A stretch of 64,000 nt of DNA from positions 620,001 through 684,000 of the forward strand of contig NZ_JAJSOO010000001.1 in assembly GCF_029428875.1 (NCBI RefSeq), given 5' to 3'. A program made the position numbers and the translations under genes. This document shows positions 25,944 to 34,200 of the stretch, piece after piece. The DNA is from Streptomyces sp. JH34 (GTDB lineage Bacteria > Actinomycetota > Actinomycetes > Streptomycetales > Streptomycetaceae). Position 1 is the stretch's first letter. Each line of letters begins with the position of its first letter. The notes under the pieces were generated by a model that did not search any database, was not told where the DNA came from, and saw only the letters and a program-made list of their open reading frames with translations.

Positions 25944-26708
25944 CTACCGCGCGGCGTTCCCGTCGCCCTCGCGCTCGCCGCTCTCCTGGTTCTCGTCGAC
26001 CAGCGTTCCGTGCAGGCCCCTGATGTGTTCCTCGACCAGGTCGGCGGCCTCACCGCCGCGCCCCTCGCGCACCAGTCGCAGCAGCCGCGCGTGCTGTGCG
26101 TTGAGCGCACCCGCCGTCGCGGGCCAGTCGCCGACCGCTTCCAGGGCCCGCAGGATGAGCGGGCGGACGGATTCCCGCACCGCCGAAGTGAGCGTGGAGG
26201 TGAGCGCGTTGCCCGAGCTCCCCGCGATCAGGACGTGGAAGCGGGTGTCGAGGTCGTTGAAGTCGGCCACGCCCACGTCCGGCTCCCCCATACGCCGGAC
26301 GAGCTCGCCCGCGGCGTCGAGGTCCTCGGCCCGGGCGTGCCGGGCGGCGGCCTCCCAGCTCGAGCGCTCCAGGACGACGCGCGCCTCGAGCACGTCGTGC
26401 AGGCTGTAACTGCCGAGCGCGAAGTGCAGGCGCAGCAGCCGGCCGAGCGCGTCGTCCGGGTTGCGCACGATGCGCGCCCCGGAGTCGGGGCCCCTGCCAG
26501 GCTGGGCGACCAGGACACCGATGGTCTCGAGCACCCTGAGCGCCTCGCGCAGCGCGGAACGGCTGACGCCGAGCACCGGCGCCAGCTCCCGCTCGGCCGG
26601 CAGGCGGTCACCCGCCTTGAGTTCTCCGGCGAAGACCCGTTCCTCGATGCTCTGCAGGACGAGCTCATGGGTACGGGCCTGCCGCACGGGCTGCCACTCG
26701 ACGGGCAT
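25944..26708 (-). CDS. GntR/FadR-family regulator, probable lactate-responsive lut repressor
   Basis: 254 residues from ATG 26708, with GGGAG upstream. An N-terminal GntR winged HTH (ERVFAGELKAGDRLPAERE, then GVSRSALREALRVLETIGVL) is followed by an all-helical FCD effector domain with the metal/ligand residues expected of FadR-subfamily proteins (DLDTRFHVLIAGSSGN near 145). The gene precedes lutABC on the same strand. Copies of TGGTCnGACCA occur both before lutA and before this gene, which points to control of lactate use and of itself. Lactate as the effector is inferred from the operon. Confidence 0.88.
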   Translation of the reverse strand: MPVEWQPVRQARTHELVLQSIEERVFAGELKAGDRLPAERELAPVLGVSRSALREALRVLETIGVLVAQPGRGPDSGARIVRNPDDALGRLLRLHFALGSYSLHDVLEARVVLERSSWEAAARHARAEDLDAAGELVRRMGEPDVGVADFNDLDTRFHVLIAGSSGNALTSTLTSAVRESVRPLILRALEAVGDWPATAGALNAQHARLLRLVREGRGGEAADLVEEHIRGLHGTLVDENQESGEREGDGNAAR

Positions 26709-26764
26709 CCGCTACTCCCTGTTCCGGGCGATACGCATGATCCGACTATGTCACACAGCACGTG

Positions 26765-26775
26765 TGGTCGGACCA
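26765..26775. promoter_or_regulatory. Second GntR-type operator, upstream of the regulator gene
   Basis: TGGTC-G-GACCA, matching the core of the site at 25814-25828, lies 56 bases upstream of the regulator ATG. It suggests negative autoregulation. Confidence 0.75.
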
Positions 26776-26848
26776 AAGCCCGGGGTGGCTCGGCAGGACC
26801 GCGTACGCCGCCTCACCGGCGGAACCCGGCCTCACCGGCAGGCGTGGC

Positions 26849-27127
26849 TCAACGGGCCCGGGGTACGCCGCTCCCCCGCCTGCTCCGCTGCGGGTCGAGC
26901 AGTTGTCCCGCCATTCCGGCCACCACCAGGCCGGCGGCGATCAGGAGGCCGTGGCCGATGAAGATGCCGGTCAGAAGGCCGACGACTCCGAGGGCGAGCC
27001 ACACCCATGTCGTCGGACCGGGGCGGAACCCGCGCGGAGCGTCCCGCTCCGGGGCGCCGGCGCGTTCGGGGTCGTCGCTGCGGAGACGGTCCTCGAAGCC
27101 GTGCAGCCGCTCGTCGTAGTGGGGCAT
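26849..27127 (-). CDS. Small DUF3040-like membrane protein
   Basis: 92 residues from ATG 27127, behind GGGAGGGAG. The N-terminus MPHYDERLHGFEDRLRSDDP resembles the start of DUF3040 proteins (an acidic helix with Arg and Asp-Asp-Pro). Two membrane helices, TTWVWLALGVVGLLTGIFI and LLIAAGLVVAGMAGQLL, follow, and the tail is basic. DUF3040 proteins are small actinobacterial membrane proteins of unknown role. The assignment is by pattern only. It is divergent from the histidine kinase gene. Confidence 0.65.
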   Translation of the reverse strand: MPHYDERLHGFEDRLRSDDPERAGAPERDAPRGFRPGPTTWVWLALGVVGLLTGIFIGHGLLIAAGLVVAGMAGQLLDPQRSRRGSGVPRAR

Positions 27128-27363
27128 GGTGACTCCCTCCCGGATCAGATGGATCAGTCGGACCGGAATCCTGTGGATCCGCCTCCATCGTCGGCGCCGG
27201 AGGGGGCCGCGGGACATCGGGGCTGACACCCATCTTCGAGGGGGCCCACCATGCAGACCCCGCCGCGGCCGCGGCCCGTGGCGGTGTCTGCGTGGTGGAC
27301 CCCCGACCGGCGATAGTGGAGGCACCCGAACGCCGTGTACCGTCCGAAGGAGGCCGTGCGGTC

Positions 27364-28317
27364 TTGTCCCTGTTCTGGCGCATCTTCCTGCTCAACGCCG
27401 CCGTGCTGGTCGCCGCCGGGGCCCTGCTGCTGCTCGGCCCGATCACCGTGTCCGCCCCCGTGGTGCTGACGGAGGCCCTGATCCTGGCCGGCGGCATGAC
27501 CCTGATGCTCGGCGCGAACGCCCTGCTCCTGCGGCTGGGGCTCGCACCGCTGCAACGGGTCACCCGGGCGATGGCGACCATCGACCTGCTGAGTCCGCGA
27601 CCGCGCCCGGAGGTCGCCGGCGAGGGGGAGGTCGCGGCGCTGATCGAGACGTTCAACAGCATGCTCGACCGGCTGGAGGCCGAACGCGCGACCAGCAGCG
27701 CCCGCGCCCTCGGCGCCCAGGAGGCCGAACGCCGCCGGGTCGCACAGGAGTTGCACGACGAGGTGGGCCAGACCCTGACCGCGGTCCTGCTCGAGCTGAA
27801 ACGGGTCACCGGTCACGCCCCGGAACCCCTGCGCGAGGAACTCACGCAGGTTCAGGAGATCACACGGGGAAGCCTGGACGAGATCCGACGGATCGCCCGG
27901 CGGCTGCGCCCCGGCGTGCTGGAGGAGCTCGGGCTGGTCAGCGCCCTGACGGCGCTGACCACGGAGACACCGACACCCAGGGGCCTGACGATCAGGCGGC
28001 GGATGGAGAAGGACCTGCCACCGCTGGGCGAGGAGGCGGAACTGGTCGTCTACCGCATCGCCCAGGAGGCGTTCACGAACACCGTCCGGCATGCCCGGGC
28101 CACGCTGCTCGAACTCTCCCTGCGCCGCCGCCCGGACGGGGTGGAGCTGCGCATCCGCGACGACGGTCGAGGCCTCGGGGACGCTCCCGAGGGCGCGGGG
28201 CTGCGCGGCATGCGCGAACGCGCCCTGCTCATCGGTGCCACACTCACCCTCTCCTCCGGCGCGACGGGCGGCACGGACGTGCGCCTCGACGTCCCCGTAC
28301 GGAACGGAATCGCCTGA
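27364..28317 (+). CDS. Sensor histidine kinase, NarL-partner type (HisKA_3)
   Basis: 317 residues. I place the start at TTG 27364 because AAGGAGG (27347-27353) is ideally spaced and MSLFWRIFLLNAAVLV is the usual N-terminus; GTG 27292 is an alternative. Two membrane helices (about 4-24 and 34-57) are separated by only about ten residues, so there is no extracellular sensor domain. A HAMP-like linker follows, then HisKA_3 with the phosphorylated His131 in ELHDEVGQT, and the ATPase region with the N-box EAFTNTVRHA and DDGRGLGD. It phosphorylates the response regulator encoded four bases downstream. The signal probably reaches it through the membrane or a partner. Confidence 0.9.
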   Translation: MSLFWRIFLLNAAVLVAAGALLLLGPITVSAPVVLTEALILAGGMTLMLGANALLLRLGLAPLQRVTRAMATIDLLSPRPRPEVAGEGEVAALIETFNSMLDRLEAERATSSARALGAQEAERRRVAQELHDEVGQTLTAVLLELKRVTGHAPEPLREELTQVQEITRGSLDEIRRIARRLRPGVLEELGLVSALTALTTETPTPRGLTIRRRMEKDLPPLGEEAELVVYRIAQEAFTNTVRHARATLLELSLRRRPDGVELRIRDDGRGLGDAPEGAGLRGMRERALLIGATLTLSSGATGGTDVRLDVPVRNGIA

Positions 28318-28321
28318 GATC

Positions 28322-28993
28322 ATGTCCCACTCCCCCGACGGGTCCCCGAAGACCCGCATCCTCCTGGCCGATGACCACGCCCTGGTCCGTCGCGGTGTGC
28401 GGCTGATCCTCGACGGCGAGCCGGACCTCCAGGTCGTGGCCGAGGCGGGCGACGGCGCCGAGGCCATCGAGATGGCGCGCTCGGAACAGCCGGACCTGGC
28501 CGTGCTCGACATCGCGATGCCCCGCCTGACGGGTCTTCAGGCGGCACGCGAGCTGTCCAGGATCATGCCCGGCCTGCGCATCCTGATGCTCACCATGTAC
28601 GACAACGAGCAGTACTTCTTCGAGGCGCTGAAGGCCGGCGCCTCGGGCTTCGTACTGAAGTCCGTCGCAGACCGGGATCTCGTCGAGGCCTGCCGCGCAG
28701 CCATGCGCGACGAGCCGTTTCTCTATCCGGGCGCGGTCACCGCCCTCATCAGGAACTACCTGGACCGGGTCAGGGACGGCGGGGACGTGCCGGACCGGGC
28801 GATCACCGAGCGGGAGGAGGAGATCCTCAAGCTGGTCGCCGAGGGCCACTCGTCGAAGGAGATCGCGGGCATGCTCGTGATCAGCGTCAAGACGGTGGAG
28901 CGGCACCGGGCCAACCTCCTGCAGAAGCTGGGACTCCGTGACCGGCTCGAACTCACCCGGTACGCGATCAGGGCGGGGCTCATCGAGCCCTGA
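28322..28993 (+). CDS. NarL/FixJ-family response regulator
   Basis: 223 residues from ATG 28322, cotranscribed with the kinase. The receiver domain (about 11-127) has the acidic pair Asp17-Asp18, phospho-acceptor Asp63 in AVLDIAMPRLTG, and the conserved Lys in GFVLKSVADRD. The C-terminal LuxR-type HTH reads ITEREEEILKLVAEGHSSKE and continues with TVERHRANLLQKLGL. It would act as a DNA-binding transcription factor on phosphorylation. Target genes are not indicated, and no obvious site repeat was found in the neighbouring promoters. Confidence 0.92.
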   Translation: MSHSPDGSPKTRILLADDHALVRRGVRLILDGEPDLQVVAEAGDGAEAIEMARSEQPDLAVLDIAMPRLTGLQAARELSRIMPGLRILMLTMYDNEQYFFEALKAGASGFVLKSVADRDLVEACRAAMRDEPFLYPGAVTALIRNYLDRVRDGGDVPDRAITEREEEILKLVAEGHSSKEIAGMLVISVKTVERHRANLLQKLGLRDRLELTRYAIRAGLIEP

Positions 28994-29082
28994 GCGACCA
29001 CGGGGAGCCTGCGGCCCCGAGCGCGCGAACGATCGTCTGTGCGTTTCATACGATTCTCACTCAGTGCGATTACCGTGCTCCT

Positions 29083-29988
29083 GTGACCCAGATGACCCCA
29101 CCCGGCTGGCATCCAGACCCCGGGCACTCAGGAATCGGCCCCGCCCAGGAACGCTGGTGGGACGGCACCCGCTGGACCGACCAGCTCCGGATACCCCCCG
29201 CGACGGTCCGGCGCCGTCGTATACGCGTCGGCGCGGGCATCGCCGCCGGCATCGTCGTACTCGCGGCCGTCGGTGGCGGCGCGTACCTCCTGGGCAGCGG
29301 TTCGGGCGACAACACCGGCAGTTCGGCCGCGGCCCCCGCGCCCTCGGAGAGCCCGCGCCTTCCGGGCGGCCCGGGCAGCGAAGGCGGACAGGACGGCGGC
29401 AAGGGCGGGCAGGACGGCGGCGGCCAGAACCCCGACCAGCAGATGCCGCAGACGGAGGACGGGTACGCCACCGACTCCGCCAGCGGGATCAGCATCCCGG
29501 TACCCGACGGCTGGAAGGGCCAGTCCGGGGCGATCGGCGCCGGTGTGACGACCGGCGACTACGCGTGCCCCGGTGACGAGTCCGAGAAGTGCGTACGGGG
29601 CGGGGTGTTCTCAGCCCCGGCTCAGGCCCTGAAGATCGAGGCGACCACGGCGAAGGCCGCGGCGGAGGCCGACATCAAGGCCAACGCCGAGGAGTCCTAC
29701 GGCGAGAAGATCTACGGCGGGATCACCTCGCACGAGGAGCTGGAGTCCCGGGCGGTCACGGTCGCCGGGCAGAAGGGCTACCAGGTCCGCTGGAAGGTGG
29801 TGACGAAGAACGGCGACGACGGCTACGTCGAGTCGCTCGCGTTCCCCTCCCCCGAGGTCACGAGCATGCTGGTGGTCGTCCGCTCCGGATTCGACATCAA
29901 CTCCGAGGCCCCGAAGCTCTCGGTCCTGGACGACATCACCAAGGGCATCAAGAAGGCGGCCGGCACCGGTACCGGCGAGACCGCCTGA
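29083..29988 (+). CDS. DUF2510 membrane-anchored extracytoplasmic protein
   Basis: 301 residues from GTG 29083. The start has no Shine-Dalgarno; TACCGT (29071-29076) lies six bases upstream, suggesting a leaderless mRNA. A DUF2510 motif opens the protein (PPGWHPDPGHSGIGPAQERW, then WDGTRWTDQ), followed by one membrane helix (about 50-70). A Gly/Gln/Asp-rich linker (85-125) follows, and an extracellular domain of about 170 residues with one Cys pair (DYACPGDESEKCVRG). DUF2510 is a short Trp-rich cytoplasmic motif common in actinobacteria. The outer domain resembles lipoprotein LpqN-like folds but this is only an impression. A terminator follows. Confidence 0.75.
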   Translation: MTQMTPPGWHPDPGHSGIGPAQERWWDGTRWTDQLRIPPATVRRRRIRVGAGIAAGIVVLAAVGGGAYLLGSGSGDNTGSSAAAPAPSESPRLPGGPGSEGGQDGGKGGQDGGGQNPDQQMPQTEDGYATDSASGISIPVPDGWKGQSGAIGAGVTTGDYACPGDESEKCVRGGVFSAPAQALKIEATTAKAAAEADIKANAEESYGEKIYGGITSHEELESRAVTVAGQKGYQVRWKVVTKNGDDGYVESLAFPSPEVTSMLVVVRSGFDINSEAPKLSVLDDITKGIKKAAGTGTGETA

Positions 29989-30007
29989 GGGACCCGATCA
30001 CACCGTT

Positions 30008-30039
30008 GAGGCCGTACCGGACCGTTCCGGTACGGCCTC
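30008..30039 (+). terminator. Terminator after the DUF2510 gene
   Basis: Perfect 14-bp stem (30008-30021 with 30026-30039) and a CCGT loop, 19 bases after the stop codon. Confidence 0.8.
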
Positions 30040-30184
30040 GACTCGTGGACCCCCGGCACGGCCTCACTCCGCACCGGTGTCCGCGGAGCCCCCGAGGATG
30101 ACCGTGCCCAGCGACCGCGTACCGGCGGGCACCCGTGCGCCTGGAGCACGGCGACACAGACACGCCGGTCAGGATGGGCCCGGA

Positions 30185-31156
30185 TCAGAACAGTGAGTTG
30201 TCGCCCCGCATCCGACGTCGCAGGAATGTGGAAAAGGTCTGGTCCTCCAGGTGCGTGAGCGCGGTGCCGCTCGGATCGGTGTAGGCGATGCGCCAGTCCT
30301 CGGGTGAGCCCTGGCCCGTGAGCCAGCCGAACATCTGCCCCTGTGCCTCGCCCCACTGCAGGAACAGCCGGTCCTCGTCCAGCCACCGCAGCCCCGGGGT
30401 CTCCGGCCTCGCCACGACGGGAAACACCCGGATACCGGCGACGACCCCGCCGGGGAATTCCCTCATGACGGCCAGGTAGTCCGCCGGAAGCGCACCGAAC
30501 GACTCCTTGACGGCGTGGTCCAACAGCTCTTCCGCGTACTGCCGCACGCCCGGGACACCGATACCCCGCACCCTGGTGAGGATTTCCTCCACCGCCCCGA
30601 TGTCCGGGTTCGCCAGCGCGGTGGCCGTCGCGCGCATGTCGTCGGCGACATTCCAGAACGAGCCCGATTCGTATTCCTCGTACGTCTCGAACGCGGGAAC
30701 TCCATCGGGGCGTGCCAGAAGGGCCCGCGCGACGAACTCCGAGGCGGAGAAAGGAAGGTCGAGCCACAGCTGGAAATCGGAATCCGTGAGGACGGTTGTC
30801 CAGTTCCCGGTGTCCGGGTCGGTGGTGTCCCACAGCAGCACGCCGTCGCGGGCGGTGCGGCCCCACGGCACCATGCCGCCGGGCTGCGGGAAGAAGGACA
30901 GCGGAAGCTCGTGCTCGCGTGTGCGCAGGGATTCCTCCATGTCCGCGAGGCGCAGTGCGGCTTCCTCCGTGAAGTCCGGCAGAGAACGCACGGGGACATC
31001 GGGCCGGCTGAACATCACCGAAGCCGCGATCACCGCCGGCGGCAGCGCCTGGACCAGCAACTCGAAGTCCTCGGGAACGACCTGCCCGTGACCGTCGTCC
31101 TGCGCCCGCACCGGGGCGTCGAGACCGAGCAGCCGGATGACGTCGAGATGATTCAT
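30185..31156 (-). CDS. SUKH (SMI1/KNR4)-type immunity protein for the adjacent RHS toxin
   Basis: 323 residues from ATG 31156, chosen because GGAGG lies five bases upstream; longer starts would place that motif inside the coding region. The C-terminal part has SUKH-superfamily features: LPADYLAVMREFPGGVVAGI near 230-250 and an acidic, Trp-rich segment LRWLDEDRLFLQWGEAQGQM. The protein is acidic and has no signal or membrane segment, as expected for a cytosolic antitoxin that sequesters a nuclease. SUKH proteins are the commonest immunity proteins of polymorphic nuclease toxins. The gene follows the RHS toxin on the same strand, 95 bases downstream. The N-terminal ~150 residues are not recognised, so the assignment rests on motif resemblance and position. 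Confidence 0.68.
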   Translation of the reverse strand: MNHLDVIRLLGLDAPVRAQDDGHGQVVPEDFELLVQALPPAVIAASVMFSRPDVPVRSLPDFTEEAALRLADMEESLRTREHELPLSFFPQPGGMVPWGRTARDGVLLWDTTDPDTGNWTTVLTDSDFQLWLDLPFSASEFVARALLARPDGVPAFETYEEYESGSFWNVADDMRATATALANPDIGAVEEILTRVRGIGVPGVRQYAEELLDHAVKESFGALPADYLAVMREFPGGVVAGIRVFPVVARPETPGLRWLDEDRLFLQWGEAQGQMFGWLTGQGSPEDWRIAYTDPSGTALTHLEDQTFSTFLRRRMRGDNSLF

Positions 31157-31178
31157 GTGTTCCTCCATGAACGGCATC

Positions 31179-31219
31179 GGCGGTGGGGTGGGCAGCCGCC
31201 GGCCGCTCACCCCACCGCC
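31179..31219 (-). other. Perfect 12-bp hairpin between toxin and immunity genes
   Basis: GGCGGTGGGGTG (31179-31190) pairs exactly with CACCCCACCGCC (31208-31219), loop 17 bases. It lies in the 95-base toxin-immunity gap, just upstream of the immunity ribosome binding site. It could act as a partial terminator, RNA processing site or insulator that sets the toxin/immunity ratio. Confidence 0.6.
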
Positions 31220-31251
31220 TCATCTGTGCCGGATCAGTCCCTCGAGGGGAC

Positions 31252-34200
31252 TTAAACTCCGGACCCTATCAGTCGCGAGAATGTGCCTGATGAGCTCGAT
31301 ACGTACATGTGGACTCCGATCGGATTGGTCCTGTTGGGAACGTAGACCGGGACGGACTGGTAATAGACCCGTTCTCCCAGTTTGAGGCGCCTTTCGATCT
31401 CGTACTCGACAGCCCGCATGTCGGTCTGGTTCGCGGACTTCGTCGTCGGGACGATGTTCTGCCGGAGGTGAGTACCGCCGAATTCACGGGCGATCAGGTG
31501 AGCCCGGTTCCACTCGTCGGCGCTGCCCTGCAGGTTCCAGCCGACCGGGTTCTGCGGCTCGCTGGTGTTCCTCGGCGCCGGAGCGTCGGGATTCAGGCAG
31601 GCGAACCCGCCGGTGGCCCGGCCCTGTGTGTCCACCGGGGTGTTCCACACGGTGCTCGGCCCGGAGGAGTCCTGGCACTTCTTGTTCTCCTCCCCCGCGC
31701 GGTCGATCAGCTTGCGCTGGAGGGAGGTGTCCTCGGTCGCCTGTGACGACGTGAGGCCCTGGAAGATCCGGACCAGCATGGATACCGCTGCTCCGGTAGT
31801 GGTTCCCTGCGGGCCGCTCTTGGGCGCGGAGGGAGCCGGTCCCGGCGCCGGTGACGGCGTGGGCCCGCTGCTCGACCCGCTGGACGAGCTGGAGGAGGCC
31901 ACGTCCTCCGCGGACGGCATCAGCTGGCTCAGCGCCGTCGCCGCGTCCTGAAGGTTCCCCTGGCCCTCCGGCGTCGCCGCGTACAGGGCCGTCACCAGGG
32001 CGGCCCCGGCCCACCAGACCAGCGGGATGGCGAAGTGGCCGTCCATCTCGACGAAGCTGGTGGGGTTGCCACCGGAGAACGCGTATCGGTTGCCGGTGAA
32101 CGGGTCCGCGCCCAGGTTCATGTCGGCGAGGGCGCCGTTGTACATGTCCCGGGTGGTGAAGCGGTTGAGCCCCGGGCTGTAGTCCCGGAAGCCCATGTCG
32201 TACGTACCCGACTGGGCGTCCCAGCGCTTGGAGTTGAACCGGTAGGGGTTGTACTCCTGCTTCGTCGGATCCGCGACGTCCGGCTTGTCGATACCCGTGA
32301 ACTCGGACTTGTCGTCGGAGCCGTAGGCGGTGTAGCCGTACGTCGCCTTGGTGTCACCGTCCTTGTCGGTCAGCGTCTCGACGTCACTGTGCGAGTTGTA
32401 GCCGTAGAAGCCGTCCTCACTCGTGCCGTCAGCGTTGTGCTTGACCTGGGAGAGACGCTCGCCCCACGGGCTGTACTGGTACGACTTGGTCAGCCGGCCG
32501 GCGACCTCCTCGCTCAGCACCTCGCCGGACAGGCCGAGGTAGCTGAAGTCGGTCGTCTTGCCGTCCGCCGTCTTCGACGTGGTGCGGTCCAGCGGGTCGA
32601 ACGTGAACTTCGTCGACTTCATCGCACCGGTCCCGTCCATCTTCTGGGACTCCACGACGTGGTCGAAGCCGTCGTACACGCTCCTCTCGATGACCTTGCC
32701 GCCCGCGGTGACGGACTCCTGCCGGCCGAACGGGTCGTAGGCGTAGGTGGCCGTCGAGCCACCGGTGGTGGCACTGAGCAGCCGGTTGCGGTCGTAGTCG
32801 TAGACGGTGGTGACGTCCTTGACCGTCTGCCTGACGACGTTGGCGTTGTCGTCGTGGACGTACGTCTCGGTGCCCGCGCCGGTGCCGGTCTTGACCGACT
32901 TGGCGAGCCGTCCCACCGGGTCGTAGGTGTGGTCGGTGGTGGAGTCGAGGTACGCCGCGTGGTTGTCGGCGTTCATCTTCCTCGCGACGTCCTGCGCCTT
33001 GTTCCCGTTCAGGTCGTAGGCGTAGGTGTGCGAGGAGACGAGGGTTCCGGAGCCCTTCTTCTCCGTGGTCGACTTCAGGTCACCGCCGAGGAGGTAGGTG
33101 TGGTCGACGGTGTTGCTGTTGGCCTTGGTCTCCTTGAGCCGCTGCCCGCGGTCGGTGTACGTGAACGACGAGACCTTCGGCGACGCGTCCGTGGCGGACT
33201 TGCCCACCGAGATCGTCCTGACCAGCTCGCGCAGGTCGTAGGTGTACTCGGAGAACTGGCCGGGGTGCGTGATCGTGTCTGCCTGGCCGTTGCCGTCGTA
33301 GGTGTACGACGTGGCCTTCTTCTCCTGGCCCGCGAGGGCCTCGGTCACCTCCTCGACCTGGTTGAGGCCGGTGTAGGTGACCGTGTAGGCGTCGGTCTGC
33401 GCGCCGGCCGAGGTGTCGTCGATCGAGGTCAGGTTGCCGTTGACGTCGTAGGCGTAGGCGAAGGAGTTCTTCTCGGTGTCCGTCTCTCCGGCCGTGTCAC
33501 GCACCAGCTTGACCGCGTCGGCGACCACGCTGCCGGAGCTGCTCTGCTCCACCTCGAGCTGGGCGTCATTGCCCTGCTTCAGGCTGTAGGAGCCCAGCGG
33601 CACCCAGGTCTCGGCGCCTGCCGTCTGGTCCTTGGTGACCGGGGGCTGGGTCGTCGCCCCCTGCGACAGCGTGTACTTCGCCGCCGTCGCCGCGCCCGTC
33701 ACCTTCGGGTACTTCACGTACGCGGTGTACGAGCCGTCCTTCGGGATGTTCAGCGTCCAGGTGAAGGCATCGGCGCCCGTGCCGGCCGCGTGCCTGCGGT
33801 GGTCGTAGCCCTGCTGGCCGGCGAGGTCACCGGCCGTCCAGGTGCCCGTGGCGGAGGTGTGCTGGGTGTCGGAGTTGTCGACCAGCACCACCGACCTGCC
33901 CACCGGCACGCCGTCGTCCGCCTTGGACCTGAGCTTGCCGTCGGGGTAGTACGACTGCGTCATGGTGCGGTCCGAGGAACCGCCCGCCGACGTGAGCGTT
34001 CGGGCCTTCTGCTGCCCGAGCTCGGTGTAGTCGTACGTCGTGGTGATGTCCCACGGGTCGGTGGACTTCCGCGGCCAGCCGTTGTCGAAGTACTCGAAGA
34101 CCGTGTCGTTGCGGACCGTCTGGCCCTCCGACGGCGGCAGCGACTGCCGCTCCACCCGCCCCACCGCGTCGTACACCGTCTGCGTGTAGACGTTCGGATC

